DNA of 51,506 bases from Bacteroidota bacterium. GTDB lineage: Bacteria > Bacteroidota > Ignavibacteria > UBA10030 > SZUA-254. Each line of letters opens with the position of its first letter. The stretch's first letter is position 1. Below, in pieces: positions 26,868 to 35,068 of the stretch. The position numbers were made by a program, and so were the translations under genes. The DNA lies in the NCBI GenBank assembly GCA_036522515.1, contig DATDFQ010000014.1, positions 1 through 51,506 on the forward strand. The letters are read 5' to 3'. The notes below the pieces were generated by a model. That model searched no databases, was not told where the DNA came from, and was given only the letters and a program-made list of their open reading frames with translations.

Positions 26868-27236
26868 CTATTCTTTCATTACGCGGTTGATACATTCCAG
26901 CAATTTCTTGAACTCATAGGGCTTCGTGAGAAAATCATTGGCGCCCATCTCAAGGCTGTCCCGGGCGATTTTCAGCTCGTTGACTCCGGTGAGCATGATG
27001 ACCTTCTCCGCGAGGTTCTCCTGGCGGATGTTCCGGAGGACCTCGAGGCCGTCGATGTCGGGCATGCGGATGTCGAGGATGACGACGTCGTAGTGGTTGC
27101 TATTGAGCGATTGCATGGCGCTGTTCCCGCCATCCGCCTCGTCCACGGCGAAACCGTAGGTCTCGAGCTCCGATTTGAGGAGCGATCTGAGAGAATCCTC
27201 GTCTTCTACAACCAGCAACTTGATTTGATCGGTCAT
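26868..27236 (-). CDS. Single-domain response regulator (CheY-like receiver)
   Basis: Stand-alone phospho-receiver with no output domain. The 122 residues carry the acidic pocket EDED (11-14), phospho-acceptor D55 (VVILDIRMPD), the switch threonine in MLTGVNE and K105 (FLTKPYE). The start ATG at 27234-27236 has GAGGA 9 nt upstream and a promoter at 27267-27295. It may transfer phosphate between histidine kinases or bind a target protein. The nearest kinase gene is on the other strand, beyond dedA. Confidence 0.9.
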   Translation of the reverse strand: MTDQIKLLVVEDEDSLRSLLKSELETYGFAVDEADGGNSAMQSLNSNHYDVVILDIRMPDIDGLEVLRNIRQENLAEKVIMLTGVNELKIARDSLEMGANDFLTKPYEFKKLLECINRVMKE

Positions 27237-27266
27237 GCCGCGTGTCCTCATTTGTGAAAGCCCATC

Positions 27267-27295
27267 AATATAGCATCCCTTGCAGGTAAAATCAA
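27267..27295 (-). promoter_or_regulatory. Promoter of the single-domain response regulator
   Basis: Minus-strand TTGATT (27290-27295), 17-nt spacer, TATATT (27267-27272). Confidence 0.72.
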
Positions 27296-27330
27296 ATCCG
27301 GGGAGCCTTTGCCGCTTCAGAACCAAAAGA

Positions 27331-27422
27331 CCGCAGGCTAAAGCCTGCGGCTACCAAGCCCGAAGCATCGGTCGCCAAACGACCATGCCCGAGGAATCGG
27401 TAGGCGCGACCTTCAGGTCGCG
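27331..27422. repeat. Repeat family A units between divergent genes
   Basis: Palindromic units lie at 27331-27355 (ccgcaggctaaagcctgcgg plus ctacc) and inverted at 27399-27422 (ggtaggcgcgaccttcaggt plus cgcg). Short imperfect palindromes lie between them (for example ggtcgccaaacgacc). They sit between the response regulator and dedA promoters. Confidence 0.72.
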
Positions 27423-27423
27423 C

Positions 27424-27523
27424 TCGCTCCCACGGTCTCCGTGGGAGCGGATATTTGGACGCTCCAGCGTCCACGGCCGCGGAGCGGCCGACATTTGCGT
27501 TCCCACGCAGAGCGTGGGAACGA
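27424..27523 (-). repeat. Dispersed repeat family D, copy 2 (inverted)
   Basis: The same four palindromes as at 1118-1230, in reverse order and orientation: gctcccacgg...ccgtgggagc, gacgctccagcgtc, cggccgcggagcggccg, cgttcccacg...cgtgggaacg. The outer palindromes match best; the inner ones have drifted. Confidence 0.75.
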
Positions 27524-27550
27524 GGGTTGAGCACCCGGCACTGCCTGTTC

Positions 27551-27579
27551 TTGCGTTTACCGCGAATCTTTAATAGATT
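27551..27579 (+). promoter_or_regulatory. Promoter of the dedA-histidine kinase pair
   Basis: TTGCGT (27551-27556), 17-nt spacer, TAGATT (27574-27579), about 80 nt upstream of the dedA start. Confidence 0.62.
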
Positions 27580-27661
27580 ATTGCTCCTTCGTCGGCCCGG
27601 TGACGCGACAGGCGCGCGCACGGTTACCCGCCGACGTATCTCCCGAACGCGCATCAGGGCC

Positions 27662-28261
27662 ATGGAACTCATCAGTGTCTGGATCTCCGATTACGGCTAC
27701 ATCGGCATTTCCACGCTTCTCATGCTCGGGATTGTGGGGATTCCGGTCCCGGACGAGACGCTCCTCACCTTTTCAGGGTACCTGGTCTACAAGCAGCAGC
27801 TGACCTTCCATGGGACGCTCGCAGCCGCCTTCCTCGGGAGCGTTTGCGGCATTACGATCAGCTACGGGCTGGGCCGGCTCGTCGGGCTCTACCTGATCCA
27901 GAGGTACGGGAAGTTCTTGTTCGTGACGCCGGAGCGGCTGGCCGCCGCCCACCGGTGGTTTCTGCTCCGGGGCAAGTGGACGCTTCCGATCGGCTATTTT
28001 ATTCCCGGAGTCCGCCATCTCACCGCGTATGTCGCTGGCGCATCCAGGCTCGAACTTCCGAAATTTGCCCTCTACGCATATTCCGGAGCTCTCATCTGGT
28101 CGACGAGCTTCATCCTGCTCGGTTACTCTCTCGGTGATCAGTGGGAGTACGTTCTCACGAAGATCGAGGATAACCTGGTCATCGGCACGATTGTGGCGGT
28201 TATTGTGCTGGCGCTCCTTTGGATAGTGAAGAAGTGGGTTTTTCGGAATTCCCTCACCTGA
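27662..28261 (+). CDS. DedA/SNARE-associated family membrane protein
   Basis: Polytopic inner-membrane protein of the DedA (VTT) superfamily, members of which move undecaprenyl phosphate or phospholipids across the membrane. The ATG at 27662 gives 199 residues. Family motifs present are GIPVPDETLLTFSGYL near 26-41, the SVCGITISYGLGRLVG re-entrant helix and the basic motif YFIPGVRHLTAYVAG (about 110-124). Two re-entrant loops and several helices are visible. It lies 13 nt upstream of a membrane histidine kinase and is probably cotranscribed with it. Confidence 0.87.
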   Translation: MELISVWISDYGYIGISTLLMLGIVGIPVPDETLLTFSGYLVYKQQLTFHGTLAAAFLGSVCGITISYGLGRLVGLYLIQRYGKFLFVTPERLAAAHRWFLLRGKWTLPIGYFIPGVRHLTAYVAGASRLELPKFALYAYSGALIWSTSFILLGYSLGDQWEYVLTKIEDNLVIGTIVAVIVLALLWIVKKWVFRNSLT

Positions 28262-28274
28262 GAAGGAATCGGCC

Positions 28275-30137
28275 GTGTCAATAGTCTACATCATTGCCGC
28301 ATACGCCGTCGTCAACTCCCTCCTCACCCTACTGGTGCTCGTCAGGTTGCCGGCGAGTCCCCTCAGCCGGTTTTTCGCATTCTGCGTCGGGTGCCTGGTC
28401 ATCCTCGGCACTCTGGGAATGCCAACCTTCCAGCCCCTCGAGGGGCCGCCCCGGAAGTGGATCGGGGACTCGCTCCTGTTCTGCTACGCGCTTCTTCCCT
28501 CGTTTTTCCTCCATTTCATCGTGATCTTTTCCAAACAGCAGCAGATCCTGAAATCACGGGGCGCGATGGCGGCCATATACCTCGCCGGATTCTTTAGCTT
28601 CGCGATGCTCCTCCTCGGATTGATCCCGGGCCCCGTACGGTCCGATGGCTCGATGTCGGACAGCGGGTTCATTTTCTACATCATCTGGATGTCGGTGTTC
28701 CTGAGCATCGGCGTCGCGATGGTCTATTCGACCTTGAAGCTCTTCTCGGAGCGCGAGGTGAAATCGAACCTTTTTTTCACGGGCATCGTCCTGGTCCTCC
28801 TCGTCCTTCCGGGGCCGTTCACGCAAACCATCAATTCGGTGCTCTTTCATGGAAGCGGGGTCTGGTATTTCTATTCCTCCTCGGTTGCGCTCCTGCTTTC
28901 GGTCTATCTCGTCTTCCGGCACCGGATCATCGTCAATACCCCGTACGATATCCTCAAAACGGTCCTCATGGGAATGAACGATCTTCTGCTCAAGACGGAC
29001 GACGAATTGCGGATCCGGATGATGGGCGGGCCGGTGAAGTCGCTCCTCGGATTCTCCGAACAGGAAATGATCGGCCGGCACCTGCAGGAATTCCTCTCCC
29101 GCCCGGAGCCGCTCCTCGAATACCGTGAGAAGGCGGTCCGCGGGAAGGCCGAAGAGGCGTCGTTCGAAGGGGAAATGATCTGTAAGAACGGGGAGCTCGT
29201 CGCCATGAGCTTTTCCTTCGGCGTCATCGCGTCGAACGAGGCGCTGGGGGGGTTTCTCGGCGTGGCGAGAGATATCAGCGCCCAGAAGCGCGCCCTCGAG
29301 GCCCTGCAACAATCCGAGTCCCGTTTTCGGGAGATCTTCGAAGCGCAGGCCGGCGCACAATCGCGCGCGCTTGACGCCCGGGAGCAGGTCGCGGGCGACA
29401 CGGCATTGATGATGGACCGTCTGGCGGAGCGTATCGGCGAGACGGTCGACAAGATGGGGCTCACGCTCCAAAAGACGCTCAGTTTTTCCTCGCTCGCCTC
29501 CCATGAGCTCAGAACTCCTCTTTCCATCCTCCGGAATCAACTCGAGGGCGCCATGAACCTCGGGATGCCGGAAAGTTCCTTGCGCGGGGTCGTGGTCTCC
29601 GCGTATGATGAAATCCTCCGGCTGAGCCGGACCGTCGAAACGCTCCTCAGCCTCGGCGCGATGCAATCGGGGACGTTCCGCCTCGAGCTCTCAGGCGTCG
29701 ATCTGCAAAAACTGCTCAGGGATTTTCATGAGGATGCGGTGATCCTCTCCAACTCGAAGAATATTTCGGTGGAGTTTTGCTCCTCCCCGCCGGCGTCTCT
29801 TACCTGCGATGCCGACCGGATCAGGCAGATCCTGTTCAACCTTCTGGAAAACGCCCTGAAGCACACGCCGGAAAACGGGAAAATTCAAATCGGGTATTCG
29901 ATCGAACCGCCGAACGTGCTGCTGAAGTTTTCGGACAACGGGGCGGGAATCTCGCCGGAAGATCTGCCCCGGATATTCGATCCGTTCTATAGAGGAAGCG
30001 CCAACTCGCGGGGAACGGGGCTCGGTCTGGCCTTCGTGCAGTGGATCATGGAGGCGCACAGGGGAAGGGTCACCGCCGAGAGCGCTCCCGGCCGGGGGAC
30101 TACATTCACGCTGACGCTGCCCTTAAATCCGTTGTAG
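28275..30137 (+). CDS. Membrane histidine kinase with 7TM-type sensor, PAS and HisKA
   Basis: Two-component sensor kinase. The 620 residues comprise a membrane N-terminal module of about seven helices (1-225), a PAS-like domain (about 230-345) and a connecting helix. The DHp domain has phospho-acceptor H410 (ASHELRTPLS). The HATPase_c domain has N box NLLENALKHT, G1 FSDNGAGIS and GTGLGLAF. The start is GTG with AAGGA 8 nt before. No response regulator is cotranscribed; the single-domain receiver on the opposite strand at 26868-27236 is a candidate partner. The stimulus is unknown. Confidence 0.88.
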   Translation: MSIVYIIAAYAVVNSLLTLLVLVRLPASPLSRFFAFCVGCLVILGTLGMPTFQPLEGPPRKWIGDSLLFCYALLPSFFLHFIVIFSKQQQILKSRGAMAAIYLAGFFSFAMLLLGLIPGPVRSDGSMSDSGFIFYIIWMSVFLSIGVAMVYSTLKLFSEREVKSNLFFTGIVLVLLVLPGPFTQTINSVLFHGSGVWYFYSSSVALLLSVYLVFRHRIIVNTPYDILKTVLMGMNDLLLKTDDELRIRMMGGPVKSLLGFSEQEMIGRHLQEFLSRPEPLLEYREKAVRGKAEEASFEGEMICKNGELVAMSFSFGVIASNEALGGFLGVARDISAQKRALEALQQSESRFREIFEAQAGAQSRALDAREQVAGDTALMMDRLAERIGETVDKMGLTLQKTLSFSSLASHELRTPLSILRNQLEGAMNLGMPESSLRGVVVSAYDEILRLSRTVETLLSLGAMQSGTFRLELSGVDLQKLLRDFHEDAVILSNSKNISVEFCSSPPASLTCDADRIRQILFNLLENALKHTPENGKIQIGYSIEPPNVLLKFSDNGAGISPEDLPRIFDPFYRGSANSRGTGLGLAFVQWIMEAHRGRVTAESAPGRGTTFTLTLPLNPL

Positions 30138-30161
30138 CGACCCGCTCGAGGATTTTGGTAA

Positions 30162-30262
30162 TGTCTTATTTTGTCATCCTGAGCGAAGCGAAGGATCTTG
30201 CAAGTCGACGTGGAAGATCCTTCGGTCGCTACGCTCCCTCAGGATGACATGTTCGGTGAAAT
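30162..30262. repeat. Repeat family B, full inverted-repeat element copy 1
   Basis: About 100 bp: left arm tgtcatcctgagcgaagcga plus aggatct, a short variable centre, and right arm agatccttcggtcgctacgc followed by tccctcaggatgaca. Flanks tgtcttatttt and tgttcg.tgaaa are also shared with the copy at 38059-38159, so the element has defined ends. It is strongly hairpin-forming and follows the histidine kinase stop. Confidence 0.8.
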
Positions 30263-30310
30263 TGAAGCGGTCTTTCGGTTGGGCAATTGAAATTCTGCCG
30301 CCGCCAGCTT

Positions 30311-30339
30311 TTGCATTTCCCCCCGAATCTCTTTACTTT
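30311..30339 (+). promoter_or_regulatory. Promoter of tRNA-Arg
   Basis: TTGCAT (30311-30316), 17-nt spacer, TACTTT (30334-30339), 18 nt before the tRNA 5' end. It is nearly superimposable on the kaiC promoter at 48263-48291. Confidence 0.68.
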
Positions 30340-30357
30340 CCTGCACAATCCCCACCT

Positions 30358-30431
<74 letters not shown>

Positions 30432-30535
30432 CTTGTTCCTGCCGGTGTTTCCCTCCCGACACCTCCCCTGCCAACAGAACTGCCCGCAGAATCGAAGGGA
30501 TCGGGAAATGCAAGATGGAGTTGTTGGGACGAACC

Positions 30536-31699
30536 CTATTCCCACCAGGCGATGACTTTGTTGGTGTACGTGTTAATCACGATCGGTTGGATACGAGCGG
30601 TCGCCTGCTCGATGGCGAGGCTTGAATAGAGAATACTCGAAGTTCCGTTGCTGAAGTCGTTGAATTTGGAGGGATCCGTTGAGAGCGCGACGATCGCGCC
30701 CAAAATAGTTGTGCCTGAATTTATGTGGGCGATGTCATCGGCGATGATAATCCCCTGGAATGTGCCGTGAACGTTGCCCATCACCGCATCCCTCGCGCTG
30801 CTATGCACGACAAGAATTCCCGAACCGGAGATTTCGGCTGGAACCCATGCACCCCCGGGCGGCAGTTCGATATACGTCACGCCTGAAAAAGGAGAGTGGA
30901 GATTCGACGGATTGGTTACGTACTGACTGCCGTTGATACCGCTCTGCGCGATCGACCTCAGCGTTCCTTCCGGATAGCCATTGACCGTCCCTCCCATGAC
31001 GCTGTCGGGTGACGCCGGGTAGGGCTCCGGTTGATGTTGCCGGATGATGCTCGTATCTGCGTTCCCTGCCGGCGTGATATCGACCGTGCCGATGTTTGTC
31101 CCGCCGATCCTGGAATTCCCCTTCTGGGTGAGCGTGCTGGTTGTCCAAATACCTAATGTGCCCTGGCCGGGGAGCAACGTCGCTTGGGCCGTGGTATCGT
31201 GGTCTTCCCCGTCGATAATGAGGTGGCCGCTGGTGGTGATGGGATTGTGTGTCATCACCACCGCCGTGATTCCGAAACCGGGCGGACCTTTCGGGACGAA
31301 ACCCCTCGGTACGTATGCGATCGTCGTGAACACCGTGTCCCGGCGCGAAACGTCGCTCACAGCGGTCAGAAATGGGACCGTTGAAACCGAAGTAATCTTG
31401 ATGGCCGCGATGAGAGGCGACACAGCGTCTCGTTTGTAAACCGTGTCCCTGAGACTAACTGAAACAGTACCGCCCGCAACGCTCAAAGAAGAGTAGCCCG
31501 CTCTCCAGAGGGAATTGGACGCAAGGTTCCGGAGGGCGAGATTCACACCGGTTTGTGCGACATTCCTTCCGGTAATTCGCTGGTTGTACCGGATCAGGTT
31601 ATCGCTTTGAGCGGTCGTCGATCGCGATATTGTACGCAGAATCATCGCCGAGAGCACGAACATCGCTAAGACTGCAAGAATGGAAGCCCGGCCTAACAT
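30536..31699 (-). CDS. Pilin-assembly-like membrane-anchored protein (PilX-like position)
   Basis: The family is not recognised with certainty. The 387 residues start with one hydrophobic helix (about 5-24), then a basic/polar stretch and a long extracytoplasmic domain rich in T, S, G and beta-strand patterns. Features include SGHLIIDGEDHD and GTFQGIIIADDIAHINSG, the latter like a parallel-beta or DUF-type pilus-associated region. The order of three short single-helix proteins resembles minor pilin/PilX-PilW-PilV sets. However, no GF-xxxE prepilin peptidase site is present. Its ATG overlaps the upstream stop (TGATG). It is last in the trio. Confidence 0.6.
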   Translation of the reverse strand: MLGRASILAVLAMFVLSAMILRTISRSTTAQSDNLIRYNQRITGRNVAQTGVNLALRNLASNSLWRAGYSSLSVAGGTVSVSLRDTVYKRDAVSPLIAAIKITSVSTVPFLTAVSDVSRRDTVFTTIAYVPRGFVPKGPPGFGITAVVMTHNPITTSGHLIIDGEDHDTTAQATLLPGQGTLGIWTTSTLTQKGNSRIGGTNIGTVDITPAGNADTSIIRQHQPEPYPASPDSVMGGTVNGYPEGTLRSIAQSGINGSQYVTNPSNLHSPFSGVTYIELPPGGAWVPAEISGSGILVVHSSARDAVMGNVHGTFQGIIIADDIAHINSGTTILGAIVALSTDPSKFNDFSNGTSSILYSSLAIEQATARIQPIVINTYTNKVIAWWE

Positions 31700-32295
31700 C
31701 AGTGCACCTTGAGATTACGAGGTTTGAGTGTCTGTTCCCAATTCGCATACGAATAGGTGGTGTCGTGCGTGCTGATCTGGGATGGGAATGGGCTGGCCAG
31801 ATTGATCGTCACCTTGACGGAATTGATCTTTGAGGGGCTTGCGACGTGAGGGCTTGCCGTAAGCTGGTTTCCCAGGGAATCAAAATACGCGAAGTGGAGG
31901 AGTGTGATGCCGTCGTTCATCACCTGTACGACACCATTCACGCTCCGGTAGAGGTAACGGGATTGCGGGTTCACATTGCCGGCCGGCCTGGTCTTTCCCC
32001 AGTAATACCAGATGTTGTCGACGGTCTCGTTACTGTCGATATCGCCCTTCATGTTGATCGAGTCGGGGGTGGCATAATAAATCGCGCTGTCCGATGGAGG
32101 CACCGCCACTTTGTATCCGACTCTTCGGAAATCATTCTCAATGATGTCGGTGACGGTCGCCAAATTCGATTGAACCGTCGTATCCAGCGTTTGGCCGGTA
32201 GAAGCGGTGCGCATGGTCAGCATGAGGACGGCAAGGAGGAACAACACGGCCCCTCCGAGAATGACAGACATCACATTATCGAGGAGAGAAGCCAT
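31699..32295 (-). CDS. Pilin-like single-helix protein (PilW-like position)
   Basis: 198 residues: short polar start, one hydrophobic helix (about 8-28), then a helix containing TTVQSNLATVTDIIENDFRRVGYKV. This last element is the type seen after the N-terminal helix in PilW/prepilin-like proteins. A small beta-rich domain follows, with IWYYWGK and YLYRSVNGVVQV. The pattern DFRRVGY is frequent in PilW-type sequences. The canonical G-F/E cleavage motif is absent, so it may be a non-cleaved pseudopilin. It is coupled on both sides (6-nt gap upstream, 1-nt overlap downstream). Confidence 0.6.
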   Translation of the reverse strand: MASLLDNVMSVILGGAVLFLLAVLMLTMRTASTGQTLDTTVQSNLATVTDIIENDFRRVGYKVAVPPSDSAIYYATPDSINMKGDIDSNETVDNIWYYWGKTRPAGNVNPQSRYLYRSVNGVVQVMNDGITLLHFAYFDSLGNQLTASPHVASPSKINSVKVTINLASPFPSQISTHDTTYSYANWEQTLKPRNLKVH

Positions 32296-32301
32296 GGGGC
32301 A

Positions 32302-32817
32302 TCAGTATGAGAAGACATAGGAGAATGAATAAGACCTCGAGACGAACGGGCTCGATACGGTGACGGTCATTTTCTTTGCATAATTCCTGCCTGGAAGGGA
32401 CGCGTCGGGATTCCCGACGTTCGCGTAGTTCACAGCCACCCTCACGGTGTCGCCCTTTCGGGAGGAGGTTCGCACCAGACGCCAATAACCGTTGTAATCA
32501 TCCACATCGTTGTAGATACTTGACGATTTATACCCGGACGCTGCCAGGGTGTCGGGAAAGCCGATCGATTCACCGCCGTTCGGCCCGAGCGTCGCGCTCA
32601 TGAACGAACTATCGGCAACCTCTCCGGCCACAGTGTTCTGATCGAATGCTTTCGTCTTCGCCTCGTCGATCACAGATTGTGCCAACGCGAATGCGGCCTG
32701 CGAGACCTCGGTTTCAGAGGAGAGCTGGATGGCGCTCGTTACGAGATTGTTGTCGCTCACGAGCAACGTGCCGAACAACACAAAAGAAAGAATCGAGAAA
32801 AGAAGATTTGTTCCCAT
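32302..32817 (-). CDS. Pilin-like single-helix protein (PilV-like position)
   Basis: 171 residues, first gene of the trio. One hydrophobic helix (about 5-22) is followed by a polar helix (SSETEVSQAAFALAQSVIDE). A compact beta-rich domain follows, with YNDVDDYNGYWRL; that asp-rich stretch is typical of minor pilin-like globular domains. No prepilin peptidase site is seen and no ribosome site is evident before the ATG. The promoter at 32974-33003 lies about 150 nt upstream. The function is not assignable beyond a probable envelope filament or secretion role. Confidence 0.6.
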   Translation of the reverse strand: MGTNLLFSILSFVLFGTLLVSDNNLVTSAIQLSSETEVSQAAFALAQSVIDEAKTKAFDQNTVAGEVADSSFMSATLGPNGGESIGFPDTLAASGYKSSSIYNDVDDYNGYWRLVRTSSRKGDTVRVAVNYANVGNPDASLPGRNYAKKMTVTVSSPFVSRSYSFSYVFSY

Positions 32818-32973
32818 GGTCGATCGTTTCGATGGTCAGTCTTCGATGACAGAATTAACGTGCGCGCATGAAACAGGCAAAACAGCTTATCCTTTGAGCC
32901 TGTCCCTCCAGAGCGAGAAGTTGTAGTACCTTGGCGAGAGATTGGCCTGAACCCTGGAAGAAACTCGGTGATC

Positions 32974-33003
32974 AATCTACACATACTTGTGCTCCAATGT
33001 CAA
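32974..33003 (-). promoter_or_regulatory. Promoter of the pilin-like trio
   Basis: Minus-strand TTGACA (32998-33003), 18-nt spacer, TAGATT (32974-32979). It leaves a 5' leader of about 150 nt. The rest of 32818-33406 is AT-rich, non-coding and contains the tRNA-Arg remnant. Confidence 0.7.
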
Positions 33004-33143
33004 AAAAAAGGAGCGATTTCTCGCAAATAATGTATGCGAAATGAGATAAAAACGGCTAAGGAAAAAATTACACTTATTTCGTAATATTCTACGACCAAGA
33101 TCTACCCTGCCTTCAATTGAAAACGCTAACCGGCAGTCCCGTG

Positions 33144-33225
33144 GCCTTCTAAGCGGAGGGTTGCGCGTTCGATTCGCGCTGCGGCACTTGTTTTGGCCCT
33201 TTTTCCCTCGAGACACCTTCCCCGC
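33144..33225 (+). pseudogene. Degenerate copy of the tRNA-Arg 3' half and its downstream flank
   Basis: Bases 33144-33187 match tRNA-Arg 30388-30432 from the anticodon loop through the T arm, with a few substitutions and one deletion in the acceptor. Similarity continues about 35 nt past the tRNA end (cacttgtt...ttccctc.gacacct). No 5' half is present, so it is not a functional tRNA. It marks the distal side of the pilin-like block. Confidence 0.8.
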
Positions 33226-33406
33226 TCAGTGCTCATTAAAAGAGTTTAACTATGAACATAAGATCTTAACTAATAAATTTGAGCTAGCGCTTCAAAGCTA
33301 CGAGTGGCCCTTTTTGCCACACCACCAACAACTGCTTTGAGACAAGGGCGCTGCCACTGAAACGAACGTGATTACAAAACCCAAACAAGCATCTAAGGAG
33401 AAGCAT

Positions 33407-34678
33407 ATGAAAAAGCATTCTCTCTTGGCCTTGGTTCCGATCATGTTTGCGCTGCTCTCCGTCATCCTCGTACCCGTCGATTCGGGATTCGCACAGAATA
33501 CGGCAGGGCGATGGGTTCTCGGCTTTCACGGCGGGGGCAATATGTGGATTAACGATTACAGCGACGTGCTGGTCGGGCCGGGTGGAGATTTCATGCTTCG
33601 GTACGGCATCACTCCGGCATTCTCCGCGGGCATTCTCGCGGGATATGAAGAACTGAAATCCGAGCAGAAGTCCGCGAACACGGGTCAGGTGTCCGACTAT
33701 TTGAAGTTGAACGCGATTCCCGCGTCGGCTAACGTATGGGTCCATTTTGCGTCGGGGAGTGTAGCTAATCCCTATGTCTACGGCGGCATCGGTGTGTTGC
33801 TGTTCAAGAGATTGGATGGCGCGGGCAACTATGTCCCCGACAGCAAGTTCATACCTTCGGTTCTCGTTCCGTTCGGTGTCGGCCTCGAAATCTTTCCCTC
33901 AAACAACGCCTCAATTGTTCTCGACGGAGGCTACCGCGTGACAGACGACTATCCCGATGACCTCAAGAGAGGGAATCTTGACGGGTACGCAACTGCAAAA
34001 CTGGGGGTAAACCTCTACATCGGTACTGGCTATGAAGATGAAGAGGCGCAACATCTACGGGATGCAGAGGAAAGGCATGCCAAGCAATTGGCCGAGGTGG
34101 AAGAACTTCGTTTGAAGCAGCAGGCAGATGCGGACGCGCAGGCGAAGCGTCTAAAGGATTCCGCCGACGCAGAAATACAGCGGGTGAAGAAGCAGACCGA
34201 TGCCGACGCAGAGGCAAGGCGCGTCAAGGAACTGGCGGATGCCGAGGCACGGCGGGTAAAGGAATTGGCCGATGCTGAAGCGCGCCGGTTGGCGGAACAA
34301 AAGCAGCGCGACACAACCATCATCGTTCTTGAAAAGGGCAAGACCGTTGTTCTGAAGGGCGTCAATTTTGAATTTAACAAGGCGACTCTGACTGTGGATT
34401 CCAAAATCATCCTCACGAGGGCTCTCAATGCGCTCAATGCCAGTCCGGAGCTCAATGTTCTCATTGTCGGTCACACGGACAATATTGGCAGTGCAGCGTA
34501 CAACAAGCAACTCTCCTTTCGCAGGGCGGAGGCAGTCAGGTCATGGCTGGTGGGGAATGGAATATCCGGAAAACGCCTCACGGTCTCCGGTAAAGGATAT
34601 GACGAGCCCATCGACGATAACACTACGGACGAAGGCCGGGCAAACAACCGGCGCATCGAATTCCATGTGTTAGAATAG
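33407..34678 (+). CDS. OmpA-family outer membrane protein with coiled-coil linker
   Basis: Outer-membrane/peptidoglycan tether. The start at 33407 is set by the TAAGGAG ribosome site 7 nt upstream and a signal peptide (about 1-29, ending GFAQ). Of 423 residues, about 30-210 form an N-terminal beta-barrel-like domain. About 213-310 is a long alpha-helix with 11-residue repeats of the type DAEARRVKELA. About 320-423 is an OmpA C-terminal domain with the peptidoglycan-binding pattern GHTDNIG...LSFRRAEAVRSWL and NNRRIEF. The repeated helix is encoded by short tandem DNA repeats near 34190-34300. It is flanked by two tRNA-Arg remnants. Confidence 0.9.
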   Translation: MKKHSLLALVPIMFALLSVILVPVDSGFAQNTAGRWVLGFHGGGNMWINDYSDVLVGPGGDFMLRYGITPAFSAGILAGYEELKSEQKSANTGQVSDYLKLNAIPASANVWVHFASGSVANPYVYGGIGVLLFKRLDGAGNYVPDSKFIPSVLVPFGVGLEIFPSNNASIVLDGGYRVTDDYPDDLKRGNLDGYATAKLGVNLYIGTGYEDEEAQHLRDAEERHAKQLAEVEELRLKQQADADAQAKRLKDSADAEIQRVKKQTDADAEARRVKELADAEARRVKELADAEARRLAEQKQRDTTIIVLEKGKTVVLKGVNFEFNKATLTVDSKIILTRALNALNASPELNVLIVGHTDNIGSAAYNKQLSFRRAEAVRSWLVGNGISGKRLTVSGKGYDEPIDDNTTDEGRANNRRIEFHVLE

Positions 34679-34729
34679 ACTTCTTGTAATTGCGGGCAAA
34701 TGCGGCAATCGGACGGGAGTGAGGGATGA

Positions 34730-34760
34730 AGGGTTGCGCTTTCGATTCGCGTCGGATCAC
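34730..34760 (+). pseudogene. Short degenerate copy of the tRNA-Arg T-arm/acceptor end
   Basis: Thirty-one bases aligning to tRNA-Arg 30401-30432 (agggttgcgc.ttcgattcgc followed by a damaged acceptor strand ending tcac). It is too short for a tRNA. It lies just after the OmpA-family gene. Confidence 0.7.
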
Positions 34761-34988
34761 GTTGAAGTGATACTCCTCGCCTGGTATGATTTCCTGTCCG
34801 GCAACTTCAGATAGAACGGGAAGGCAACTCGAACCTCTTCCAGCAGGCAAACGCTTCTGCTTCTTGGAGTTTACCCCTCGCATGTTCCTCGACGGCACCT
34901 GGGCCCTTGCTGATACGTTGTACTGCGGGAAGCGATATGGAGCTATTCAGATCAAGCTGCTGGGAAGGGGCACAACAACCGATCCCAT

Positions 34989-35017
34989 TTGCCTGTGGTG
35001 GAGAAACTTAGTAGTTT
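34989..35017 (+). promoter_or_regulatory. Promoter of the DUF84 NTPase gene
   Basis: TTGCCT (34989-34994), 17-nt spacer, TAGTTT (35012-35017), about 50 nt before the ATG. Confidence 0.55.
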
Positions 35018-35068
35018 CATGTTGGCAAATACATGGGAGATCAAAGTTCAACATTATATCACATCTCT

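Larger units (their letters stand above)
34679..35068. other. Non-coding gap with tRNA-like remnant and a promoter
   Basis: About 390 nt with no gene I can support. It holds the second tRNA-Arg remnant (34730-34760) and the promoter of the next gene (34989-35017). Short open frames across it have no recognisable features. Confidence 0.6.

Noticed and set aside
33144..33225. A second functional tRNA gene
   Set aside because: The 5' half (acceptor and D arm) is missing and the acceptor strand is damaged.
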